In this document: positions 40,401-50,080 of the stretch, in pieces
Numbering within the stretch: the stretch's first letter is position 1
Layout: every line of letters starts with the position of its first letter
NCBI GenBank assembly: GCA_964017065.1
Contig: OZ024783.1
Coordinates: 17,087,752-17,151,751 of the forward strand
Length of the DNA stretch: 64,000 nucleotides
Origin: Haliclona indistincta
Taxonomy: Eukaryota; Porifera; Demospongiae; Haplosclerida; Chalinidae
Direction: 5' to 3'
The notes under the pieces: generated by a model
What the model was told of the DNA's origin: nothing
What the model saw: only the letters and a program-made list of their open reading frames with translations
The model's database searches: none
Translations under genes and position numbers: made by a program

Positions 40401-42283
40401 ATCTGGGGTTGCTTCTTGGTTAACGGTAAGTTTGTAGTCTCCACAGAGTCTGATCGAGTTATCACGCTTCAACACAGGGACCACAGGGGCTGCCCAATCA
40501 GCAAATGGAACTGGTTCGATGACACCAGCATCTTGAAGTCGTTTGAGTTCAGTATCCACCTTCTCTCGGAAAGCATACGGCACTGGTCTGGGACGAACAT
40601 AGTGAGGTTGAGCATCCTTCTTGACGTGGATGTGAACCTTAACATCACGAATGGACCCTAACTCATTTTTGAAGACATCAGCATAGTCCTCTAGTATCTT
40701 AGACAACTTCTTGGTGGCAAAATTCTCCAGAGTCGAAATCTGGTGCCAGTCCAGGACTAGATGCTTTAACCAATCTCGCCCAAGGAGAGTAGGTCCACTT
40801 GTATCAACAACCTGCAAGGACAACTGACACTGCTGACTTTGATATTTTACTTGTACGTCAATTGCACCACGAATAGAGAGTACCTCACCAGAATATGTGC
40901 TGAGCTGAACATGTGAGGGTTCCAATACAGGTCGCTCCTCCTCTGACCAGGTAGACAGATAAGTCGAATGGCTGATAACTGACAAGGCTGCACCAGTATC
41001 CAGTTCCATAGGTAGGCTCCTGTCGTTAGCTGTGACAGTCACTCGAATAGGGTCGCTTCTCCCCACTGATAGCTGAAACATAGCATAGTCAGGAGGTAAT
41101 TCATTGGATTCTTCAGGAGTAGGATTTGAAACATGATGAGTAGGCTCCGGTTGAGACTTGCGTGGTTGCTGCTTCCTCTGTAGTCTCATTCTGCAGGCAC
41201 GAGCTATATGTCCACGTTTTCCACAGTATCTGCAGTCGACGTTCTTGAAACGGCAATTGTCGGCACTGTGTTCACCCGCACAACGGTAGCACTGACCATC
41301 TGGAGGTTTGCTTCGAGTCGGCGTATCAACTTGCTTGGGCTTGCCGCCGCGGTACTTCCGGTAGGTAACTTGGTTGACGTCGGCCTTTCCAGAGTCTGGA
41401 GTTAGTGCGCTCGCACTTTGGTCAGCTGATTCCATGGCTTGAACTAGCTGGAGAGCTTTGTCGAACGTCAAGTCTTCCTCCGCCAACAAGCGTCGCTGCA
41501 TTCTTGAGTCACCTATTCCACAGACGAGTCTATCTCGTAACATCTGTGGAAGCCAGACTTCACCGTCAAAGTCACAAAGTGATGCTAGCTTCTTGAGCTC
41601 GGCTATGTAGGTAGAGACACTCTCTCCTGGCTTACGGACTCGGCTGTTGAATTTAAATCTGTGTACTGAAATGGACTTCTTTGGGTCGTAGTGCTTATTC
41701 AGTTGTTGAACAAGCTCGTCAAGATCCACTTGGTGCGGTTGTAGGGGTGAGACGAGACTGCTGGCGAGTTTGTACAGCTCCGGTCCAGCCACGCTCAATA
41801 GTATCGCCTTCTGCTTCCTAGGGTCTTCGACATCATTCGCTATGAAGTAGAACTTCAGTCGAGAAACATAAGTCTTCCAGTCTTCTTTACTGGGGTCGAA
41901 CTCTCCAATACTTCCGTGAAGAGCCATCACCTCGTCGCCAAAAATGTAATATCTTTAGACCCAAGCTAGTGGCTACCAAAATTATTATTGAGCAGAGCAA
42001 TGAACAACAGACTGAGAATGACATTCAACTTAAATGGACAATGACTACAATATGATACAAGTCATGTCGATTGAGAACAATGATCATGTAGAGATTAGAA
42101 GACGATAGTCTGTCTAGGTATGTCCAGATATCACAACTTCACACTTGATAACCATGTGCTCTTCACTTGTTGTTTATTCTATAGGATGGATGGACAGCAC
42201 TTCATTACAGTGCATACAATGGTCACACAGCTGTAGCTGAGCTACTGATTGCAGCTGGAGCAGCTATCGATAGAACCGCTGAT
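34475..42283 (+). CDS. Second ankyrin-repeat gene, first four exons (gene 2, 3' partial)
   Basis: Exons 34475-34507, 34847-34951, 35936-36031 and 42185-42283 all join in phase 0. The start MSSLSYDQDQL is followed by ankyrin units NRRLYDACSAGNVSRVSELL, ESPLMVSSLNGHSQVVRFLL and DGWTALHYSAYNGHTAVAEL, the last exactly 33 codons. Exon 4 and its introns are close copies of the first visible exon of gene 1, so gene 2 is a paralogue that probably shows what gene 1's missing 5' end looks like. Intron 3 has been enlarged to about 6 kb by a Harbinger-like MITE and a Ty3/gypsy element. A further intron copy at 47166-47413 suggests a fifth exon in or beyond the assembly gap. No ROC or death domain of this copy is visible. 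Confidence 0.75.
36673..37346. mobile_element. MITE with TACCGCG termini and 3-bp TAA target duplication
   Basis: Inverted termini TACCGCGTTTACAC are flanked by TAA at 36670-36672 and 37347-37349. It is the same size class and terminal motif as 5253-5915, with a different GC-rich interior of GGCACGGCACGG-type repeats. Internal copies of AGTGTAAACGC occur near 36880 and 37270. It lies in intron 3 of gene 2. Confidence 0.85.
37347..37737. other. Intron sequence with a hairpin and a possible transposon terminus
   Basis: A local hairpin (GCTGACCCTC...GAGGGTCAGC) lies at about 37415-37460. GTTGTGAATCGGGTCATA near 37602 resembles the terminal motif of the element at 60273-60953, so one end of a related element may lie here; its partner end was not found. 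From 37620 the sequence is the duplicated ankyrin intron. Confidence 0.4.
37738..37928 (-). repeat. 3' LTR of the Ty3/gypsy element
   Basis: Begins TGTAATATC and ends ATATCACA on the plus strand (TG...CA), and matches 41945-42135 base for base by eye. Confidence 0.95.
37941..41927 (-). CDS. Gag-Pol polyprotein of the Ty3/gypsy element
   Basis: Single open frame of 1,328 residues from the ATG 17 bases inside the LTR; a preceding GTG is not used as the start. Domain order: a capsid-like Gag in the first 200 residues; two CCHC knuckles (CYRCAGEHSADNC and CRYCGKRGHIARAC); an aspartic protease with LDTGAA; a reverse transcriptase with YLDDILITG; an RNase H with LSCDASPYGLG; an integrase with an HHCC finger (ending HCQSC) and catalytic blocks HIDFAGPF, SDNGAAF and NGLVERA. 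The C-terminus is proline-rich. Gag and Pol are fused in one frame with no stop or frameshift, unlike many relatives. All key residues that I can see are present, so the copy looks competent. Confidence 0.96.
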   Translation of the reverse strand: MALHGSIGEFDPSKEDWKTYVSRLKFYFIANDVEDPRKQKAILLSVAGPELYKLASSLVSPLQPHQVDLDELVQQLNKHYDPKKSISVHRFKFNSRVRKPGESVSTYIAELKKLASLCDFDGEVWLPQMLRDRLVCGIGDSRMQRRLLAEEDLTFDKALQLVQAMESADQSASALTPDSGKADVNQVTYRKYRGGKPKQVDTPTRSKPPDGQCYRCAGEHSADNCRFKNVDCRYCGKRGHIARACRMRLQRKQQPRKSQPEPTHHVSNPTPEESNELPPDYAMFQLSVGRSDPIRVTVTANDRSLPMELDTGAALSVISHSTYLSTWSEEERPVLEPSHVQLSTYSGEVLSIRGAIDVQVKYQSQQCQLSLQVVDTSGPTLLGRDWLKHLVLDWHQISTLENFATKKLSKILEDYADVFKNELGSIRDVKVHIHVKKDAQPHYVRPRPVPYAFREKVDTELKRLQDAGVIEPVPFADWAAPVVPVLKRDNSIRLCGDYKLTVNQEATPDIYPLPGVEGILATMAEGEWYSKLDLAHAYNQLHLDDESKKYTTINTTQGLFQYNRLPFGISCAPAVFQRTMENLLKGIPGVCVYLDDILITGKSASEHLENLETVLNRLQSSGMRLKKEKCQFMLQEVDYLGHKLSREGLKPSSEKIKALKEAPTPKDVTQLKSFLGLVNYYSRFLPNLSTILAPLYALLHKVTAWHWGPEQQKAFEFVKNALTSDSVLSHYSIHKELLLSCDASPYGLGAVLSHKMDDGTEKPIAFASRSLSTAERKYAQLDKEALAIIFGVTKFRQYLLGRRFVIHSDHKPLMYIFGKNRGVPSMASSRIQRWALTLGAYSFSVTHRPGKENSNADGLSRLPLPDLPTNVPPPQDTVFLLESIQTSLVTAAQIKKWTARDPILSKVLNYVLQGWPSKPDSDELRPFFHRKEELSIEDGCILWGHRVVIPPPGREKIVELLHESHPGMTRIKGIARSYVWWPGIDDVLEKKVRHCQSCQEHQRLPSKAPLHPWEFPERPWSRLHIDFAGPFLNKQFLLVVDAHSKWIEVFIVPTTSSQAAINKLRPLFATHGLPELLVSDNGAAFTSDEFSVFTKKNGIRHTTSAPYHPSTNGLVERAVQTFKQAMRKSNEPLDIRMAKFLFTYRLTPHPATGVAPSELLLSRRPRSLLDLVKPDVSSKVRLHQERQKLSHDQKVRSRRFDKGDEVLAKNFGRGEKWLKGRVVQCRGPLSYRVFLEDGRSVRRHQDHLQPFHTPIVDDLVVPSVKAEADSPAISPTPVSPAPASPPPVSPSPPAPAALDSNPAVPDERQSPIIPRRSNRSRRPPDWFV
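41945..42135 (-). repeat. 5' LTR of the Ty3/gypsy element
   Basis: This is the LTR next to the start of the open frame. Directly inside it, on the minus strand, lies TTTTTGGCGACGAGGTG and then the ATG. A primer-binding site (TGGCGACGAGG-type) therefore leaves almost no leader, and could overlap the first codons if it is of normal length. Confidence 0.93.
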
Positions 42284-42558
42284 GTGAGTACATGTTTGTC
42301 TAGTGGTACTGATATGTTGTGTTGTTGAACAAAGCAACTACTATACTATTGTAAAGTGCTTACTGTAGATTACACCATATACATGTAGATACATGAGCCT
42401 GCATGAGTTGGTAATAGTATTTGCCTGAATATGTATGGTTTAACCCAAGTTATAGTTTAACCTGTTATAGTTTAACCCATGGCTACCGAGGCGGTACGCG
42501 ATATAACCACCCACGCAGTGTTAGCTCAGGAGGCTTGAGAGTAGTACTGTTAAACGTT

Positions 42559-44575
42559 CAGTGGAACACACGAAGAGAGTAGAAAAAATAATGTGTTTTT
42601 GACATTTTGTTTCATTTCGCAGGAACCAAGTGTCCTATGATCATGTTGTAGGTACCATTATGATCCTCTATCCTTACTGCATGTAATGAACTATATGGTT
42701 TCTTGTCACGTGACACACACATGAAACAATATGGCACTCTTTAGAGGCATGTAGCAGAACACGTTTAGTTGGAGATCTCAGTATGTGCATGCTGGTAGTT
42801 AAGAGCTCATAATGGATATGTGAACTGTCCTAATGCATACGTACCTTTGACCAACACCTTGGCACCCAGTCAGCGTTACTACAAAACTGTGGTGCAAAGA
42901 CTGGTTTTTGCGACCAGCCCCAACGTTATAGGTTAGAGAACTCACGAACCTGCAGGAGTAAAGATGCAAAACATGTTTGCTCGATAGCTTATACATTAAT
43001 GTTTACGTAAACACTTACCTTGAGCGCCTTCTTCGCTTCGTCGTGAATAGCGCAGCACTTCCGTTCGCGAGTGCCATTTTCTTGCCGCCATTTTGCTACT
43101 TTAATAGATTTTGTGATGTCACACGTTGGTTATTAGCATGTGTTGCATCATAACTATTACACTGATTCAATGTGTTTTCAATAGTTATGACGTTTTACAC
43201 AGCCAATAATTATTATGCGTGACATCACCAAAATCCATTAAAGTAGCAAAATAGCGGCAAGAAAACAGCACTCGCGAACGGAAGAGCTGCGCTATTCACG
43301 ACGAAGCGAAGAAGGCGCTCAAGGTAAGTGTTTACGTAAACATTAATGTATAAGCTATCGAGCAAACATGTTTTGCATCTTTACTCCTGCAGGTTCGTGA
43401 GTTCTCTAACCTAACGTTGGGGCTGGTCGCAAAAACCAGTCTTCGCACCGCACTTTTGTAGTAACGCTGACTGGGCGCCAAGATGTTGGTCAAAGGTACG
43501 TATGCATTAGGACAGTTCACATATCCATTATGAGCTCTTAACTACCAGCACATGTTATACAGAGATCTCCAACTAAACGTGTTCTGCTACTTGGCTCTAA
43601 AAAGCGCCATATTGTTTCATGTGTGTGTCACGTGACAAGAAACCATATAGTTCATTACCAGAGGAGGTTGGAAGCATTAGTATGCGCACGTGATTGTAGG
43701 ATGTTATTATGCGCACGTGATTTCGAATGAGCATAGCTAACGTTCCATCGTGAGGCGTGGCTCAATGGCGCTAGCATACAGCACTAGAACTCATTCGTGG
43801 ATTCTTTCTAAAATGGTATTGCGTAGAGCTTGATTACTGGTCTTATTTAAAGATAATTATGATCTTAGACTAATTGGTTTAGCTATTTGCATAGCCATAG
43901 TGCACTGCACACCAGTTTCTGTGCTTTGTATGTCGTTAAATCTAGGAAGAAGTAGCACAACTCCAGTATACAGCACACTTGTGCTGGATTCAGGAATATT
44001 TCTTCTGTGAAACAGCTTAAATTTAAGCAACTTTCTTAGTTCTAGCTCTGACCAGGTCTCGTCAGCTGTATACTGGGTTTTGCAGATAACAATGGAGCTG
44101 TCTCTTCGCTCGCCGTTTTAAACGCCAAGATTTTGCTTCAGGACGTCTGTAGTAGGCTTGTCAATAAGCTGATTGCTTGCACGAACAATAACTGTAGTGT
44201 TTTCCACAGTTAAGAATCGTCACTACTTTCTCGCCTATAGCAGCTCAGGAACCCCTGGGTTGGATCGGGTAGATCGCATATTTGTAATCTGCTGTGCAAG
44301 AGCTTTCGATTCATACTAAACTCGTTAAATTCTGTCCAGAGAATAGCGTAAAATTGACAACTAAGATTCGCCATACATTTTGATTTGGAGAGAATTTACA
44401 AGCCACAAGTCACATGACTGAATATTAATGCTTCCAACCTCCTCTGGTTCATTACATTCAGTAAGGATAGTGGATCATAATGGTACCTGCAACATGATCA
44501 TAGGACACTTGGTTCCTGCGATATGAAACAAAATGTCAAAAACACATTTTTCTACTCTCTTCGTGTGTTCCACTG
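42559..44575. repeat. Large palindrome, 600-base arms, interrupted by a MITE
   Basis: Arm 42559-43158 is the reverse complement, with scattered differences, of 43180-44575 once the 797 bases of the nested insertion and its duplicated target are removed (600 against 599 bases). The loop is about 21 bases. The outer ends read CAGTGGAACACACG and its complement. The form fits a foldback-type transposon or a head-to-head duplication. No target duplication was identified and no coding gene is seen in the arms. Confidence 0.85.
43659..44446. mobile_element. Non-autonomous transposon with 9-bp target duplication
   Basis: Inverted termini CAGAGGAGGTTGGAAGCATT are flanked by GTTCATTAC at 43650-43658 and 44447-44455. 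The undisturbed opposite arm of the palindrome contains the complementary site only once, which confirms the insertion. A 9-bp duplication is typical of Mutator-like elements. It is 788 bases with no transposase. Confidence 0.9.
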
Positions 44576-45416
44576 TGGTTACTAATAGAACTGCTCAAGG
44601 TTGTAGAGCCTCAGCAGAGGTGAATAATAACACTGCATTGCTGAATAACAGCAATGTAATCTTGCGTGCGTTTTTAGATGATACCGTCTTGTTGCTAAGG
44701 TGTTGCTATGTGATGTCACTTCTGGAAAATACTCGTATTGTACATGGTATACGAGATATAACCACTGAGCGGCCTTATGTTATGGTCGCCTGGGCTACAA
44801 TAGTTATTATTCACAAAATAAAAGCATTTCTCCTGTAGCTGAGAACTTTGATGTTGGCATATTTCAAAGATATGCTATGAGTAAATGAACTTCTAGAAAA
44901 CTATGCGATAGGAGTGAGCATAACTGCTATATACCAGTGGTCCTACATCCGCTCAAGAGACAGTGCGTGTCCTCTCCAACACAGCTCTGCACAACGAGTA
45001 TTTTTGTATCAAGCCCATTGTAATTGGATTTAGTGACAAAAACTGACGAACAGTATACCCGTCACGATGAAGCTTATACCCAACATCTCTGCCTGAAGCT
45101 TTGCAGAACTAGATAATACCCAAGAAACTGCATACCAAGCATAGATTTTATATGAAAAACACTACCATTGCCCGATCTTAGCTCTAAACCATCAGTGTTG
45201 TTTGGTGCATGAATATCATTACAATAAATTCGTTTCAGATCTGTTCCTAAAACCATTCAAAAGTGTTGTACATGTTATCTTGTAATTAATTTGTCTTGTA
45301 TTCAGTATTAATTTTTATCTTAATCCGTTTGTATTAGTCTAGTGTGGTTTTGTGTATGGTACTGATTTGTCTGTAGATCATTCTAGATGCACATGTTAAT
45401 TCAGTTGAGTATTTAA

Positions 45417-46121
45417 GGTGACGGTTATACCAGTCTGAGCTAATTAATATTCACAGAATATAACCATCTGTAGCAGCAAAAGGAAGCATGCTATAACGTT
45501 GTGCAGACCATCATTCGATGCGCCAAAGTCAGCTGTTCTCCAAAAGTAAAATAAGAAGCAGCAGATCGAACGCACCGTCTGGTAGCGAGCAAAACGAATG
45601 CGACTAAAAACGCATTTACTTGCGCCAAAATTTTCTCAAACGGCTCGATAGCAGCTAGCGAATGTAGTATCTAGCAGTGCTCCAGGAGCTCCTCGAGGGA
45701 CGTACGGTGTGATATTTGTTAGAAACGTATCCGTTCACTAGTTATGCAGAGAAATTTCCGCGAGGACGCCATAAAATCACGGCGAGTCACTGCATTACTA
45801 GTGAACGGATACGTTTCTAACAAATATCACACCGTACGTCCCTCGAGGAGCTCATGGAGCACTGCTAGATACTACATTCACTAGCTGCTATCGAGCCGTT
45901 TGAGAGAATTTTGGCGCAAGGAAATGCATTTTTAGTCGCATTCGTTTTGCTCGCTACCAGATGGTGCGTTCGATCTGCTGCTTGCTTATTTTACTTTTGG
46001 AGAACAGCTGACTTTGGCGCATCGAATGATGGTCTGCACAACGTTATAGCATGCTTCCGTTTGCTGCCACAGACAGTTATATTCTGTGAATATTAATTAG
46101 CTCAAACTGGTAACCGTCACC
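45417..46121. mobile_element. Foldback element with long inverted arms
   Basis: Arms 45417-45742 and 45797-46121 are near-perfect inverse copies around a 54-base loop. Termini are GGTGACGGTTA...TAACCGTCACC. The left flank is TTAA and the right flank ATAA, possibly a mutated TTAA duplication. The subterminal TTAATATTCA also occurs just inside the TTAA transposon at 25377, suggesting a related superfamily. No coding gene. Confidence 0.75.
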
Positions 46122-46400
46122 ATAAGGAGTGTGTGTTTCAGTTCAGTTATCCTCCTCTTTTGTGTTTTTAATATTTTGCTGCTGTAATCTATTCTTGTTG
46201 AGATCGATTATCAACTCATGTGAACTGTGAAACGCTTCATCATAGTAGATACCACCAAGAATATACTCACTGCTACACTGCCAATAAAAAGAACAGTTAT
46301 ATCACTGTTTGCACTACAAAATTAATTCATTGAGTCTCTTTCTCACTTTATAACACAGCAGTTCTCCGTGTCATGATCATGAGAATGCCATGCATGTGTT

Positions 46401-46757
46401 CAGGAGCACATAATGAGTGTGTGAAGTATTAGAGTAGGAGCGGGAGCACCCACACATTTACACCTGATTACTAAAATAGACTGGATGATGGTTGGTGTTT
46501 GATGTTGAGCTACTACACTGACAGCTTGGTTTGGTAGGAGCTGGACGGTCAGTTCAGCTTTCTACATATACTTGTGATGGCTTTCAGACGATTGCCACAT
46601 GCTCACACATTAGCTGTAAATGTTTAGATCCTCTTCATCTAGTCTATTCTCATCTAGTCTATCCTTAATAGCATGTGGATAGAGTCCCGGTTTTTAATCC
46701 ATTGCCTTGGTGCTTCCACTCCTACTCTGATACTTTCACTCCCATTATGCGCTCCTG
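46401..46757. mobile_element. Second MITE with CAGGAGC termini and 7-bp target duplication
   Basis: Inverted termini CAGGAGCACATAATG and CATTATGCGCTCCTG are flanked by ATGTGTT at 46394-46400 and 46758-46764. It is 357 bases and belongs to the same terminal family as 19335-19686. Confidence 0.85.
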
Positions 46758-47165
46758 ATGTGTTCAGGATGCCTACTTTTGAATCCATGTTTGATCAATT
46801 TACTTTCACATGAGTCCTGTATAGACACATCTCCATTTTACTCGTTCTCATGATTGAGTCGTGTGTTAGCTATAATGCTGACAGATTTAGTGTAATGAAT
46901 GGTTGTTTGTGGAACTCTTCTGTTTGCATTAGCAGCAGAACTGTTTTAGAACTGGTTTTATGCATTTTCAACCTGCTCACAAGCCTAGTTTCAGGTCCAC
47001 AGGTCCACAGTCTACAGGTCCTAGTTTCTGTAGAACACATTGGAACAGTTCTGTGCCTGTTTACACTAGTATAGAGCTTAGAGCAGTTCTGGAACCATTC
47101 CCAGCTCTAGTGTAAACTCTCTGTTAGCTGTACAGCGGTTTCATATATAAGTTTTGCATAGATGA

Positions 47166-47413
47166 TGTCTAAAGTGGAAATAAGCACTGACCAATTCTCT
47201 TTTAGTCAAGTTTACTCAAGGTGTGTTTCATTGGTCAACATCATGCTTTTGGTTTTGCTGTCCTATGCTTAAACTTCCATTGTACTTGTCCTCTGTGGTA
47301 CCAAAGCATGTAGCTACTAACATGTAAAACATGCAGTGATTTACATGTATGACAATTGTACACATGACTTTGTGTACAATATCATACATGTATAGCTAGC
47401 AGATTATTGCAGT
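47166..47413 (+). repeat. Duplicated ankyrin intron block, copy 3, cut by the gap
   Basis: Matches 3865-4100 closely (shared AAGCACTGACCAATTC, CTGTGGTACCAAAGCATG and ACAATTGTACACATG). In copy 1 the ankyrin exon begins about 200 bases after the point where this copy enters the run of Ns. Confidence 0.9.
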
Positions 47414-47613
47414 NNNNNNNNNNNNNNNNNNNNNNNNNNNNNNNNNNNNNNNNNNNNNNNNNNNNNNNNNNNNNNNNNNNNNNNNNNNNNNNNNNNNNNN
47501 NNNNNNNNNNNNNNNNNNNNNNNNNNNNNNNNNNNNNNNNNNNNNNNNNNNNNNNNNNNNNNNNNNNNNNNNNNNNNNNNNNNNNNNNNNNNNNNNNNNN
47601 NNNNNNNNNNNNN
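47414..47613. other. Assembly gap, 200 Ns
   Basis: Exactly 200 Ns, which looks like a placeholder of unknown true length. The left flank belongs to the ankyrin block and the right flank leads into a BEL fragment. Any continuation of gene 2 may be missing here. Confidence 0.99.
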
Positions 47614-47792
47614 GTCGAGAATTTTGGTTCGAAAAATTGCTACAGCGTTCCAGAGATCCCGCGCACTTCTCGGTTTGCAGATCTAGCTGAAATTCGCTAG
47701 TGAAGCACGGACGCACGTCAGCATGCTCCATAACAAGTATTGTACTCTGTAATAGTTTCTGTCAAAAGTTACAAACAAAAGAATTTAACTCA

Positions 47793-48353
47793 TTAATATT
47801 CATATCGAACGGTAACCCGCCACCTTAACCCAGAAATAGCATCTAATGCTTCATGTGTTACCATTGATCGCAGGTAATTAAACTTGTCTAGCTTGGTAAG
47901 GACGGGGTCATCATGGATAGCAGAACTATAGGAATCCCAAAATGGCGTCCATGCTGTAAGCTTCCCATTGAATGGCTTTATAGTAAGCTTAGGTAGTCTA
48001 ACCTTGTTGCTGTGGGCAGGTGGTGCACTCCGCACAGGATCAACTGTTGCAGCCGCTGTAGGAGTAGTGGTGGCTCTCTCGATCTTGATTAGTGTAGCAA
48101 AGACACCTTCCTTGTATAAATCAGCCTCGGCGATTTCCTCTTCAAGTTCAGTATCTCCGACCTTTGCCAGGATTTCAGCGTCTATTGTCTTCAGTTCCTC
48201 CAGTTTCTCCTTGAGGCTCATTCTTAACAGGTGTAACTTGGCTTGATCTGGTGGCCCTGGCGCCGCTAGAATCTCTTCAACTCTCGTCATCAGCTTAGTA
48301 GCATAGGACTTATGGCCGCCTCTAGTTCTCTTCATTCTGGTTAGATCAGCCAT
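47793..48353 (-). pseudogene. BEL/Pao-type retrotransposon Gag, N-terminal part
   Basis: A 186-codon frame encodes a coiled-coil-like N-terminus (LKEKLEELKTIDAEILAKVG). It is followed by VRLPKLTIKPFNGKLTAWTP, FWDSYSSAIHDDP and LDKFNYLRSMV, the start of the DUF1759 Gag region of BEL/Pao elements. Recognisable homology stops near 47815, well short of a full Gag-Pol, so the element is 3'-truncated close to the gap. It follows an LTR and primer-binding site at 48454-48711. Confidence 0.85.
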
Positions 48354-48471
48354 GATGGCGGCAATCTCAGGTCACGTGAGCGAGTCGACAGCAGTAGCTA
48401 GTCAAGTAGTTTGTCAGTGAATCCTACGCCAGTTCTCCCGGTTCGAGTGATCGATCCGGCTCGAAGGACCA

Positions 48472-48711
48472 TGTGAAATATTACTCATCGTAGGCTCGTT
48501 CGGGTGGCCGTGCTCTAGCTACTCTCCGCTGTACTCGTAACTAGTACGCACACATGCTGTCAGTTCAAAATTATTATATCACATGTTCAGATCAATGATA
48601 AATAGAATAATGACGTCATGGTTCATAATGTTCTAACAATAAATAGCACAGTAGACAATGAATACCATTATAGTAACTCAACTTTAGCTTTAAGGGTGGA
48701 TTGCCCTAACA
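48472..48711 (-). repeat. Probable 5' LTR and primer-binding site of the BEL element
   Basis: On the minus strand the LTR would start TGTTAGGGCAATCC at 48711 and end TTTCACA at 48472 (240 bases, TG...CA). Directly inside it, TGGTCCTTCGAGCCGGAT (48471-48454) is complementary to a plausible tRNA 3' end including CCA. The partner LTR is absent, so the outer border is inferred from sequence form only. Confidence 0.65.
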
Positions 48712-49001
48712 TCAGGATTACAAATATTTTGGTTTCTACTGTTAGTTGAAGGCCTGCTGAGTCACACTGATCACCCAAGAAAGTCGCCATTCGTCTTGTG
48801 GGCGTAGCAAGCTCCACCCAAGGACGAAAAAGCTCGTATCTTTCCTAGACATGCCACACCCACACAAAATGTCAGACATAAACTTTGGTACACAATAGAC
48901 CTCTTGCAGTGACGAAATTTTAATGACGTAATAATTGACGTCCGCCATATTGGTGCACAGGTGTGTATATAATACGTATACACCTGGGCTAACAGTCTGA
49001 G

Positions 49002-49610
49002 GTGGCGTCAACAATCGCAAGCAAAGAACGGCTAGTTTTGGGCGGATACTTTGCTTCAATGCAAGATAAGGACGCCAAGAAGAGATACCTAGAAAAACTC
49101 AAGTTTACTGGCGGGATATATCCTTACGAAACAGGGAGAAAGGAGTGGACCGATGACGTTGATCTGTGGGCCAGCATCACTCACATCAATCTTGCCATGT
49201 ACTTGGTGCTGACTCCCAGTCCGTACACTGGGGAGGAACTTCTAAACTACAAAAGTTTAGATTGCTGCTGAAACTTCCTCTCTGGATGGGTTCAGCCTGG
49301 AGAAGTGTTAGTGATGCCAGTTGCTGCAACATCAGAGTCAGACAGTGATGGCCATGAGAAGAGTGATTTTTGGAAAGGTGTTTGACTGTATAGTGTTACA
49401 AATGCTAGTCATAGTAAATAATATCACTGTTGCAGGTAAATCACTCTATGAGAATGAGCGAGAAGCCACTGACTCAGTCCTTGGGTAGCAGCTGAGTCAA
49501 ATGGCAAGATTCTGTGTGCACAGTGCACTGTGACTGTAAGGCAGGGCTGGGAGAGTGTTGCTCACATGTTGCATCACTACTGTGGGCGGTGGAAGCAGGT
49601 GTGCGCATAC
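49002..49610 (+). pseudogene. SWIM zinc-finger protein relic inside the transposon
   Basis: The first block (about 49002-49265) reads LVLGGYFASMQDKDAKKRYL, then SITHINLAMYLVLTPSPYTG and EELLNYKSLD. After a frame change comes NFLSGWVQPGEVLVMP (about 49273). A later block reads VAAESNGKILCAQCTVTVRQ, then SVAHMLHHYCGR. The C-x-C-then-C/H arrangement resembles the SWIM finger found in a widespread family of uncharacterised invertebrate proteins that have SPYTxEEL and SGWV motifs upstream. A stop after DCC, a stop after SVLG and substitutions in the finger show that it is dead. Its position inside an inverted-repeat element suggests it was the element's own gene. Confidence 0.6.
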
Positions 49611-49744
49611 ATGATTCACTAACAGTCACACAAATAAGGCCTATTGGGCAATGCCTCATTGTGTGAAAGATGTCCCATGCTCTCCGGTAAATAAGATCGA
49701 ATTCCTTGGGAAAAAGAGAATTTTAACTGCAGAGCCAGAGCCAG

Positions 49745-50080
49745 AGTGCAGTTTAACTACAGGGTGAAGTTAATTACAGAGTACAGTTTAACTACAGAGT
49801 GAAGCTTAACTACAGAGTACAGTTTAACTACAGAGTGAAGCTTAACTACAGAGTACAGTTTAACTACAGAGTGCAGTTTAACTACAGAGTGCAGTTTAAC
49901 TACAGAGTGCAGTTTAACTACAGAGTACAGTTTAACTACAGAGTACAGTTTAACTACAGAGTACAGTTTAACTACAGAGTGCAGTTTAACTACAGAGTAC
50001 AGTTTAACTACACAGTACAGTTTAACTACAGAGTACAGTTTAACTACAGAGTATGGTTTAACTACAGAGTGAAGTAACTA
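49745..50080. repeat. 18-base minisatellite, about 18 units
   Basis: Direct repeats of CAGAGTACAGTTTAACTA with TACAG/TGCAG/TGAAG variants. One frame is open across it (FNYRVQ repeated), which is a by-product of the 18-base unit. Confidence 0.97.

Larger units (their letters stand above)
37738..42135 (-). mobile_element. Ty3/gypsy LTR retrotransposon, complete, young
   Basis: The 4,398-base element is bounded by 191-base LTRs and by ACTTC target duplications at 37733-37737 and 42136-42140. The flanking sequence rejoins the duplicated ankyrin intron exactly. A purine-rich tract (complement of 37929-37943) precedes the 3' LTR. It is antisense to gene 2. One uninterrupted open frame fills the interior. 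By eye the two LTRs show no difference, which implies recent insertion. Confidence 0.97.

Noticed and set aside
42799..43520. Small mirrored open frames in the large palindrome
   Set aside because: They are inverse images of one another produced by the palindrome and show no protein features.
48445..48475. tRNA gene fragment (ATCCGGCTCGAAGGACCA)
   Set aside because: It sits exactly at an LTR edge before a BEL Gag frame and reads as a primer-binding site; no anticodon or D arms were found.
49799..50077. Repetitive FNYRVQ protein
   Set aside because: An 18-base minisatellite unit is a multiple of three, so an open frame follows automatically.
49745..50080. CRISPR-like array
   Set aside because: Units are contiguous direct repeats without unique spacers, in an animal genome.
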